This document shows positions 14,623-21,095 of a stretch of 39,653 bases of DNA, piece after piece. Location: positions 1 to 39,653 of the forward strand of contig NZ_JACTVI010000077.1 in the NCBI RefSeq assembly GCF_014495685.1, given 5' to 3'. Under the pieces are notes generated by a model that had not been told where the DNA came from, searched no databases, and saw only the letters and a program-made list of their open reading frames with translations. The position numbers and the translations under genes are program-made. Within the stretch, counting starts at the first letter, position 1; the number at the start of each line of letters is the position of its first letter. This DNA comes from Streptomyces sp. TRM68367. GTDB lineage: Bacteria; Actinomycetota; Actinomycetes; Streptomycetales; Streptomycetaceae.

Positions 14623-16116
14623 ATGCCTGAACGCCGTACCGTCGCACTCGTCACCCTTGGCTGCGCCCGTAACGAGGTGGACTCGGAGGAGCTCGCAGGC
14701 CGTTTGGAGGCGGATGGCTGGCAGCTCGTGGAGGACGCCGAGGAAGCGGACGTCGCCGTGGTGAACACGTGCGGCTTCGTCGAGGCGGCCAAGAAGGACT
14801 CCGTGGACGCCCTCCTTGAGGCCAACGACCTCAAGGGGCAGGGGAGAACCCAGGCCGTGGTGGCGGTGGGCTGCATGGCCGAGCGGTACGGCAGGGATCT
14901 CGCCGAGGCCCTCCCCGAGGCCGACGGCGTGCTCGGCTTCGACGACTACGCGAACATCTCGGACCGGCTCCAGACCATCCTGAACGGCGGCATCCACGCC
15001 GCGCACACCCCGCGCGACCGGCGCAAGCTGCTGCCGATCAGCCCGGCGGAGCGGCAGTCGGCGTCCGACGTCGCCCTGCCCGGACACGGCGCCGCGTCCG
15101 ACCTCCCGGAGGGCATCGCTCCGGCCTCCGGCCCGCGTGCCCCCCTGCGCCGCCGCCTCGACGGCTCCCCGGTCGCCTCGGTCAAGCTCGCCTCAGGCTG
15201 CGACCGGCGCTGCTCGTTCTGCGCCATTCCGTCCTTCCGCGGCTCCTTCATCTCCCGCCGCCCCAGCGACGTGCTGAACGAGACGCGGTGGCTGGCCGGG
15301 CAGGGCGTCAGGGAGATCATGCTGGTCTCCGAGAACAACACCTCCTACGGCAAGGACCTGGGCGACATCCGTCTGCTGGAGTCGCTGCTGCCCGAGCTGG
15401 CCGAGGTCGACGGCATCGAGCGGGTCCGTGTCAGCTACCTCCAGCCGGCCGAGATGCGCCCTGGACTGATCGACGTGCTGACCTCGACGCCGAAGGTCGC
15501 CCCCTACTTCGACCTGTCCTTCCAGCACTCCGCGCCCGGCGTGCTGCGCGCGATGCGCCGCTTCGGCGACACCGACCGCTTCCTGGAGCTGCTCGACACC
15601 ATCCGTGGCAAGGCACCCGAGGCCGGCGTGCGGTCCAACTTCATCGTCGGCTTCCCCGGCGAGAGCGAGGCCGACCTCATCGAGCTGGAGCGGTTCCTCA
15701 CCCACGCGCGGCTGGACGCCATCGGCGTCTTCGGCTACTCCGACGAGGAGGGCACGGAGGCGGCGACGTACGACGACAAGCTCCACGAGGACGCGGTCGC
15801 CGAGCGGCTGGCCCGCGTGTCCCGGCTGGCCGAGGAACTGGTCTCGCAGCGCGCCGAGGAGCGGCTGGGCGAGACCGTGCGCGTGCTCGTGGAGTCCGTG
15901 CCGTCGGAGTCGTCCTCGTCCTCGGACGACGAGGATGTGTACGGCCGTGCGGCGCACCAGGCGCCCGAGACCGACGGGCAGGTGCTGCTCACGAGCGGCG
16001 AGGGCCTGAGCGTCGGTCGTATGGTCGAGGCGAAGGTGGTCGGTACGGAGGGTGTCGACCTGGTGGCCGAGCCGTTGCGGGGCTCGCTCGCGTGGAGTGA
16101 GGAGGCGGGCAGATGA
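14623..16116 (+). CDS. rimO: RimO: ribosomal protein S12 methylthiotransferase
   Basis: Radical-SAM methylthiotransferase of 497 residues that modifies a conserved aspartate of ribosomal protein S12. The N-terminal UPF0004 domain has cluster cysteines in TLGCARN (C14), NTCGF and GCMAERY. The radical-SAM domain carries CxxxCxxC at C193, C197 and C200, followed by 'AIPSFRGSFISR', typical of RimO rather than MiaB. A C-terminal TRAM domain completes it. Within TRAM lies an unusual acidic serine run (ESSSSSDDED, about residues 429-438). A second low-complexity insertion (about 140-180) separates the first two domains. The stop codon overlaps the pgsA start (ATGA), so the genes are translationally coupled. 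Confidence 0.94.
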   Translation: MPERRTVALVTLGCARNEVDSEELAGRLEADGWQLVEDAEEADVAVVNTCGFVEAAKKDSVDALLEANDLKGQGRTQAVVAVGCMAERYGRDLAEALPEADGVLGFDDYANISDRLQTILNGGIHAAHTPRDRRKLLPISPAERQSASDVALPGHGAASDLPEGIAPASGPRAPLRRRLDGSPVASVKLASGCDRRCSFCAIPSFRGSFISRRPSDVLNETRWLAGQGVREIMLVSENNTSYGKDLGDIRLLESLLPELAEVDGIERVRVSYLQPAEMRPGLIDVLTSTPKVAPYFDLSFQHSAPGVLRAMRRFGDTDRFLELLDTIRGKAPEAGVRSNFIVGFPGESEADLIELERFLTHARLDAIGVFGYSDEEGTEAATYDDKLHEDAVAERLARVSRLAEELVSQRAEERLGETVRVLVESVPSESSSSSDDEDVYGRAAHQAPETDGQVLLTSGEGLSVGRMVEAKVVGTEGVDLVAEPLRGSLAWSEEAGR

Positions 16117-17270
16117 CCGGAGTTCCGGCATCCGCGGCAGGAGGCTCCTCCGGCGCGCGGAGGGCCGTGGCCGGTCCGGCACCGGGCGCCGCCGTTCCGG
16201 GTGCGGGGGCGGGCGGTCGCACGGGATCGGGCGCGGCCCTCGGGGCTGTGGGCGGTCTCGCGGGTGCGGACCGGGCCTTGGGCGCTGCGGAAGGGCGCGC
16301 GGGCGGAGTTGTCGGGCCTGTGGACGAGCGTGCGGGCGCGGATGGTGTCCTCGGGGCTGCAGATGGGCGTGCGGGCGCGGACGGGGTGCCGGGTGCTGCG
16401 GGCGGTCGCGCGAGTGAGGGCGGCGCTCGTGGTGCGGGTGGTCGTTCCGCTTCCGGCGCGGCTGCGGCTCGGTCCGGTTCGGGTGCGGCTGGGGCCGGTT
16501 CGGGTTCGGGCGAAGACGCGGTGCGGCGGGCTGACGGGGCTTCGGAGGCCGGTGCTGCTTCCGGTGCCGTATCCGGAGGCGAGGGTTCGGGCGTCGCAGG
16601 CGGCGATGAGGGTACCGATTCCGGTGTGCAGGCCGGTGCGAAGCCGGCGCGAGGCGGGAAGCTGGCGGCGGTGGCCGTCGACCAGGCCAGCGTCTGGAAC
16701 ATCGCCAACCTGCTGACCGTGCTCCGGCTGATCCTTGTGCCGGGCTTCGTGATGCTGATGCTGGCCGAAGGCGGGCACGACCCCGCGTGGCGGGCGTTCG
16801 CCTGGGCGGCCTTCGCCATCGCCATGATCACCGACCTCTTCGACGGCCATCTGGCGCGGACCTACAACCTCGTCACCGACTTCGGGAAGATCGCCGACCC
16901 CATCGCCGACAAGGCGATCATGGGGGCGGCGCTGATCTGTCTCTCCGCGCTGGGCGACCTGCCGTGGTGGGTGACGGGCGTCATCCTCGGCCGGGAACTC
17001 GGGATCACACTGCTGCGCTTTCTGGTCATTCGATACGGCGTCATCCCGGCGAGCCGCGGCGGCAAGCTCAAGACCCTCGCGCAGGGCGTCGCCGTCGGCA
17101 TGTATGTGCTGGCGCTGACGGGGTGGCTGGCCTCTCTGCGGTTCTGGGTGATGGCGGTGGCGGTTGTTCTGACCGTTGCGACCGGTCTCGACTATGTGAG
17201 ACAGGCCATTGTGCTGCGCCGGCAGGGAATCGCCGAGCGCAAGGCGGCGTTGGAGGAGACGGAAGCGTGA
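16113..17270 (+). CDS. pgsA: PgsA: CDP-diacylglycerol-glycerol-3-phosphate phosphatidyltransferase
   Basis: Membrane enzyme of phosphatidylglycerol (and hence cardiolipin) synthesis, 385 residues as read from ATG 16113. The enzymatic part is only about residues 188-380 and has several membrane helices. It carries the CDP-alcohol phosphotransferase signature DG-x2-AR-x8-G-x3-D-x3-D starting at D244 (DGHLARTYN ... DFGKIADPIAD). The first ~185 residues are Gly/Ala/Ser-rich low-complexity sequence with internal repeats (GADGVLGAADGRA / GADGVPGAAGGRA). Most PgsA proteins lack this. The 4-bp ATGA overlap with rimO and an unbroken frame support the long start. A shorter product from a GTG near 16671 is possible. 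Third-position GC in the extension is lower than in the enzyme part. The stop overlaps the cinA start. Confidence 0.88.
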   Translation: MTGVPASAAGGSSGARRAVAGPAPGAAVPGAGAGGRTGSGAALGAVGGLAGADRALGAAEGRAGGVVGPVDERAGADGVLGAADGRAGADGVPGAAGGRASEGGARGAGGRSASGAAAARSGSGAAGAGSGSGEDAVRRADGASEAGAASGAVSGGEGSGVAGGDEGTDSGVQAGAKPARGGKLAAVAVDQASVWNIANLLTVLRLILVPGFVMLMLAEGGHDPAWRAFAWAAFAIAMITDLFDGHLARTYNLVTDFGKIADPIADKAIMGAALICLSALGDLPWWVTGVILGRELGITLLRFLVIRYGVIPASRGGKLKTLAQGVAVGMYVLALTGWLASLRFWVMAVAVVLTVATGLDYVRQAIVLRRQGIAERKAALEETEA

Positions 17271-17812
17271 GTTCCACGGCCACCGAGGTGGTGCGACTAC
17301 TCACAGTGAGGGGCGAGACGCTCGCCGTCGCCGAATCGCTCACCGGTGGTCTCGTTGCGGCGGAGATCACATCGGTCCCCGGGGCGTCCAAGGCCTTCCG
17401 GGGTTCGGTGACCGCGTACGCCACCGGGCTCAAGCATGAACTGCTCGGTGTCGACGCCACCCTGCTGGCCCAGCGCGGAGCGGTGGATCCGCAGGTCGCG
17501 GGCCAGATGGCGGGTGGCGTGCGCAAGGCGCTCGGCGCCGACTGGGGCATCGCGACGACCGGAGTCGCGGGCCCGGAACCCCGGGACGGCAAGCCCGTCG
17601 GGACGGTCTTCGTGGCCGTGGACGGGCCCCTGGGAGCCGAATCCGGTTCCGCCGGTGGCGGAAAAGTGGAGGCCCTGAGGTTGAACGGCGGCCGTGCGGA
17701 AATTCGTATGGAGAGTGTACGGAGCGTACTCGCACTGCTCCTGGCGGAGATTGTGAGCGAACACACTGGGAATGAGCGGACACAGGATACGGAACGGAAC
17801 GGGGGGTTTTGA
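17267..17812 (+). CDS. cinA: CinA-family C-terminal protein (nicotinamide-nucleotide amidase type)
   Basis: Protein of 181 residues made only of the CinA C-terminal (PncC) domain: 'LAVAESLTGGLVAAEITSVPGASKAFRGS', 'YATGLKHELLGV' and 'TTGVAGPEP'. In known members this domain deamidates NMN in pyridine-nucleotide salvage. The N-terminal MoCF domain of full CinA is absent, as is common in actinobacteria. GTG 17267 overlaps the pgsA stop and has GGAGGAG upstream. The frame extends further 5' but inside pgsA. An insert of small residues (GAESGSAGGGK) sits before the last strand. It is the third gene of the rimO-pgsA-cinA operon. Confidence 0.88.
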   Translation: MSSTATEVVRLLTVRGETLAVAESLTGGLVAAEITSVPGASKAFRGSVTAYATGLKHELLGVDATLLAQRGAVDPQVAGQMAGGVRKALGADWGIATTGVAGPEPRDGKPVGTVFVAVDGPLGAESGSAGGGKVEALRLNGGRAEIRMESVRSVLALLLAEIVSEHTGNERTQDTERNGGF

Positions 17813-17921
17813 TGTTTGCAGCCCTGAGTGAACACGACATCGCTCCCCGCACGGCCGCAGCGCGAGGCGGTACGGTGGGGCGAGAAGGATGCGGCTACGC
17901 GGTCCGAGGAGGGAGCCACCG

Positions 17922-18302
17922 ATGATTCTGCTCCGTCGCCTGCTGGGTGACGTGCTGCGTCGGCAGCGCCAGCGCCAGGGCCGTACTCTGCGCGAAGTCT
18001 CCTCGTCCGCCCGAGTCTCACTCGGCTATCTCTCCGAGGTGGAGCGGGGGCAGAAGGAGGCTTCCTCCGAGCTGCTCTCCGCCATCTGCGACGCGCTGGA
18101 CGTACGGATGTCCGAGCTCATGCGAGAAGTGAGCGACGAACTCGCCCTCGCCGAGCTGGCCCAGTCTGCAGCGGCCACCCCCAGCGAACCTGTCCCCACA
18201 CCGGTACGTCCGATGCTGGGCTCCGTCTCGGTGACCGGTGTGCCACCGGAACGGGTGACCATCAAGGCGCCCGCCGAGGCGGTGGACGTCGTCGCCGCGT
18301 GA
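17922..18302 (+). CDS. clgR: ClgR: Clp/Lon protease gene activator
   Basis: Small HTH regulator of 126 residues. Residues about 5-65 form a Xre/Cro-type HTH ('RQRQGRTLREVSSSARVS', 'YLSEVERGQKEASSELL'). The tail is proline/valine-rich and ends in ...VVAA. In Streptomyces and relatives, ClgR activates clpP1P2, clpC and lon, and is itself degraded by ClpP through a C-terminal Ala-Ala signal, giving feedback. The final two alanines fit that model. GAGGAGGGAG lies upstream of ATG 17922. It is separated from cinA by 109 bp and followed by a strong terminator. Synteny matches S. coelicolor SCO5755, as remembered. Confidence 0.9.
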   Translation: MILLRRLLGDVLRRQRQRQGRTLREVSSSARVSLGYLSEVERGQKEASSELLSAICDALDVRMSELMREVSDELALAELAQSAAATPSEPVPTPVRPMLGSVSVTGVPPERVTIKAPAEAVDVVAA

Positions 18303-18353
18303 GGGTCACGTGCGCGCACCAGTGAAGCCGACGAGGCGCCGCAAGAGAACGTG

Positions 18354-18411
18354 AGGCCCCGGCGGGACCTCTCCGGGAAGACCCGGAGGGGTGCCGTCGG
18401 GGCTTCTCTTT
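18354..18411 (+). terminator. Strong nested terminator after clgR
   Basis: An inner stem CTCCGGG/CCCGGAG with loop AAGA sits inside an outer AGGCCCCG.../...CGGGGCTT stem. A pyrimidine-rich CTTCTCTTTC run follows. It ends the rimO-to-clgR block cleanly. Confidence 0.85.
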
Positions 18412-18505
18412 CGCGCAGTGTGCCCCCTATGTGTGCGTTTGCCGGTATGTGGCTCCGCGGTCATGGTGGAGGGACATGACGGGGGCGAGCCCCACGGAGG
18501 TGCGG

Positions 18506-18976
18506 ATGTACGTCGTGAAGAGCCCGTTGTCCGACGCGAACCTGAAGACCGTCGCCGAGGCGCTGCAGGGCGCCCTCGTCGATCTGGTGGACCTCGCCCT
18601 GGTGGCGAAGCAGATCCACTGGAACGTGGTCGGACCGCGCTTCCGCACCGTGCATCTCCAGCTCGACGAGGTCGTGGACCTCGCGCGGACCCAATCCGAC
18701 ACCGTGGCGGAACGCGCCGCCGCACTGGGGTCCCCGCCCGACGGCCGGGCCGCGACGGTGGCCGTCGGCAGCGGCATCGGGGTCACACCGGAAGGATGGG
18801 TCGACGACTCGACCGCCGTGGGTGCCCTGGTGGACGCGCTGGGCGCGGTGATCGCGAACATGCGGGAGCGGATCGCGGCGACCGGGGAGGCCGATCCGGT
18901 GAGCCAGGACATCTTCATCGGGATCACCGCGGATCTTGAGAAGCACCGGTGGATGTTCCAGGCCGAGAACGGGTGA
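18506..18976 (+). CDS. dpsB: Dps-family ferritin-like protein
   Basis: DNA-protection/iron-storage miniferritin of 156 residues. The ferroxidase signature is visible: AKQIHWNVVGPRF (histidine and tryptophan) and the helix LDEVVDLARTQSDTVAERAAALG carrying the D/E iron ligands. Dps dodecamers oxidise Fe(II) with peroxide and shield DNA, including nucleoid condensation in Streptomyces spores. ATG 18506 is chosen for GGAGG five bases upstream. ATG 18476 (ten residues longer) also has a GGAGGG close by. It is monocistronic after the clgR terminator. Synteny suggests the paralogue called DpsB. The assignment among Dps paralogues is inferred. Confidence 0.85.
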   Translation: MYVVKSPLSDANLKTVAEALQGALVDLVDLALVAKQIHWNVVGPRFRTVHLQLDEVVDLARTQSDTVAERAAALGSPPDGRAATVAVGSGIGVTPEGWVDDSTAVGALVDALGAVIANMRERIAATGEADPVSQDIFIGITADLEKHRWMFQAENG

Positions 18977-19105
18977 CGGGGCGTTGGCCGTCGGGTCGAG
19001 TGTCCGGGGCGCCGTCCGTTCCGGCTCAGCGGTGTGCGGGTGTCCCTTGGGGCGTCCTGTCCTTGGGTGAGGCGGCCGTGCGGCGTCGGGCTGGAGGTGG
19101 CGGCC

Positions 19106-19384
19106 ATGGCGAGGCGGACAGTTCGCTGGGCGGCCGTTGTCGGCGCCGGGGCGCTGTGGTGGTGGGCCGTGCTGCGGCTTGCGCTGGTCCCTGGCGCGGG
19201 GCCGGTGGAGGGGGCGGTCGCGGCCGGCGGGTGGGGACTGAGCCTGCTTCCGGTGCACTGCGTGGCCAGGACGCGGGCGGCCGGAGCCGTCGGCCCGGGT
19301 CGGTGGCGCCGGGCCTGGCGGGCGGCCGCCGCTACCAGGGCATCGCCACACCCCCGTTCGGGCGCAGGATCTGCCCCGTCATGA
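19106..19384 (+). CDS. Small predicted membrane protein
   Basis: Protein of 92 residues of unknown function. Two hydrophobic stretches are visible, about 8-28 (WAAVVGAGALWWWAVLRLAL) and 35-55. A basic, serine/alanine-rich tail follows. ATG 19106 has GGAGGTG eight bases upstream, a good ribosome site that supports it as real. Its last 53 bases overlap the convergent end of the SDR gene, so the tail may be non-conserved. No family recognised. Confidence 0.55.
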   Translation: MARRTVRWAAVVGAGALWWWAVLRLALVPGAGPVEGAVAAGGWGLSLLPVHCVARTRAAGAVGPGRWRRAWRAAAATRASPHPRSGAGSAPS

Positions 19385-20096
19385 ACGACGACGCCTCGGA
19401 CGCCAGGTGCAGCACCGCGTGGGCGACGTCCTCCACCGCGCCGACCCGGCCCAGCGGCGACATCCGCGCCATGGACGCCTCGATGCGCGCCTGCGCCTGG
19501 GCCTCGTGCCGGTCGGTCATGGGCGTGCGGATCCAGCCCGGCGCGACCGCGTTGACGCGGATGCCGTACCGGCCGACCTCCGTCGCCAGCGTCTTCGTCA
19601 GCTGGACGACCGCCGCCTTGGCCGCGCCGTAGCAGAGCAGGCCGGGGCCGCCGCTGTCGACGGCGCCCGAGGCCATGGTGACGATGCTGCCGCGGGCGCC
19701 CCGGTTGATCATCAGGCGGGCCGCCTCCTGGCAGGCGTACAGCACGCCCTTGAAGTTCACGTTCACGACCCGGTCGAGGTCCTCGTCGCGGGTCTCCAGG
19801 ACGGGGCTGCTGTGCATGATCCCGGCGACCGCGGCCAGCACGTCCAGGTGCCCGCAGGAGGCGATGGCCTGGCCGAGCCGGTCGCGGTCGGTGACGTCGA
19901 GGGGGTGGGTGTGGGCCGTGCCGTTCGCGCTCTTGATCCGGGTCGCCGTCTCGTGCAGGCCCTGCTCGTCCCGGTCCGCGCAGTGCACGGTGGCCCCCGC
20001 CTCCGCGAGCAGCACCGCCGAGGCGCGGCCGATGCCGCTGGCGGCGCCGGTGACGAACGCGGTGCGGCCGGTGAGGTCGTACGCCGTGAGGGGCAT
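19332..20096 (-). CDS. Short-chain dehydrogenase/reductase (SDR)
   Basis: Classical SDR of 254 residues. The Rossmann motif is TGAASGIG (about residues 14-21), with ADRDE at the end of strand 2, which suggests NAD(H) preference. N-A-G is replaced by VAG in AAVAGIM. The catalytic serine lies in TMASGAV and the Y-x3-K pair in CYGAAKAAV, followed by RVNAVAPGWIRTPM. The substrate cannot be told from sequence. The ATG at 20096 follows a promoter with a TetR-type palindrome over its -35 box. A TTG at 20132 is open but lies inside that promoter. It converges on the small membrane protein gene. Confidence 0.88.
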   Translation of the reverse strand: MPLTAYDLTGRTAFVTGAASGIGRASAVLLAEAGATVHCADRDEQGLHETATRIKSANGTAHTHPLDVTDRDRLGQAIASCGHLDVLAAVAGIMHSSPVLETRDEDLDRVVNVNFKGVLYACQEAARLMINRGARGSIVTMASGAVDSGGPGLLCYGAAKAAVVQLTKTLATEVGRYGIRVNAVAPGWIRTPMTDRHEAQAQARIEASMARMSPLGRVGAVEDVAHAVLHLASEASSFMTGQILRPNGGVAMPW

Positions 20097-20102
20097 AGGG
20101 TG

Positions 20103-20132
20103 ACGGTACGAAGTTTTCTGACGGATCGTCAA
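20103..20132 (-). promoter_or_regulatory. SDR promoter with palindromic operator
   Basis: Reading leftward, TTGACG (20132-20127), 18 bases and TACCGT (20108-20103) form a promoter whose -10 ends six bases before the SDR ATG, so the mRNA is probably leaderless. TGACGGATCGTCA at 20119-20131 is a perfect palindrome (arms TGACG/CGTCA) lying on the -35 box, the expected arrangement for repression by a TetR-type regulator not encoded next to it. Confidence 0.65.
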
Positions 20133-20211
20133 TTACTCGTGCGCGGACGGTTTCCTGTGGCAGTAGGCCGGTTTGTGGGCGGTGGGTCGGCCCATCGGGC
20201 CGCGGGTTGGT

Positions 20212-21051
20212 CTATCGGGCCGTGGGCCGGTTCCGCCGCGCCTGGGGAGCATCCGGTGCCGGGGCCGGGCCCGTCTGGCAGGTGGGGCACCAGTACGTGG
20301 GGCGTTCGCGGGAGCCGGCGCCCTGGTCGGCCGCGCGGACCGACGTCTGGCAGCGCAGGCACGGGCGGGGTGCGCGGCCGTACACGAACAGGTCCTGGCC
20401 GCGGCGGCCCGTCGTACTGCGGACGGGGCGGTCGCGGTTGGCCTCCAGCAGCTTCCTGGCGAGCTCGGGCAGCTTCGCGGCGCGGTCGGCGGGCAGGGCG
20501 CCGACGGGGAGCCAGGGGGTGGCGCCGAGCAGGAAGCACAGCTCGCTCTTGTAGACATTGCCGACGCCGGCGAGGTTGCGCTGGTCGAGGAGGGCCTCGC
20601 CGAGGGGGCGGGCGGGGTCCGCGAGGAGGTTGGCCAGGGCGTGCTCGGGGTCCCAGTCCGGGCCCAGGAGGTCGGGGCCGAGGTGGCCGACGGCGCGGTG
20701 TTCGTCGGTGGTGCGCAGGAGGTCCAGCACGGGGAGGCGGTAGCCGACGGCCGTGCGGTCGGCGGTGCCGAGGATCACGCGGATCTGGTGCGCCGGGCCG
20801 CCGCTCCAGCGCTGGCCCGCGGCGTACACCTTCCAGGAGCCGTCCATCTGCAGGTGCGTGTGCAGGGTCAGGCCGCCCTCGATGCGCGTGAGAAGGTGTT
20901 TGCCGCGCGGAGTGACGTCCAGGACGGCACGGCCCGTGAGGTCGGCCGTGGCGTAGCGGGGCACCCTGAGGTCGCTGCGGGTCAGCACCTTGCCCGCGAG
21001 GGCGCCGTGCAGCCGCCTCGCGGTCTGCCAGACCGTGTCTCCTTCGGGCAT
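20212..21051 (-). CDS. nei: Fpg/Nei-family DNA glycosylase (endonuclease VIII type)
   Basis: Base-excision repair glycosylase/AP-lyase of 279 residues. It starts MPEGDTVW, where Pro2 becomes the catalytic nucleophile and Glu3 the acid. The H2TH region is near 'LLDQRNLAGVGNVYKSELCF' and a C-terminal zinc finger has CLRC ... CPTC. MPEGDTV is typical of Nei rather than Fpg (MPELPEV). Family members remove oxidised pyrimidines. The extra C-terminal ~20 residues are Pro/Ala/Arg-rich. It lies 44 bp after lhr on the same strand. The lhr-nei pair is conserved in actinobacteria, including mycobacteria, which suggests joint action on DNA damage. Confidence 0.92.
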   Translation of the reverse strand: MPEGDTVWQTARRLHGALAGKVLTRSDLRVPRYATADLTGRAVLDVTPRGKHLLTRIEGGLTLHTHLQMDGSWKVYAAGQRWSGGPAHQIRVILGTADRTAVGYRLPVLDLLRTTDEHRAVGHLGPDLLGPDWDPEHALANLLADPARPLGEALLDQRNLAGVGNVYKSELCFLLGATPWLPVGALPADRAAKLPELARKLLEANRDRPVRSTTGRRGQDLFVYGRAPRPCLRCQTSVRAADQGAGSRERPTYWCPTCQTGPAPAPDAPQARRNRPTAR

Positions 21052-21095
21052 GGGTCAAGGGTGGCACGGGGTGCGGGCGGGTGCGGTACGGGTGG

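Noticed and set aside
16201..16716. Arg/Val-rich alternative frame in the pgsA extension
   Set aside because: The alternative reading has no ribosome site and leads nowhere, while the pgsA frame joins directly to the enzyme domain and overlaps rimO.
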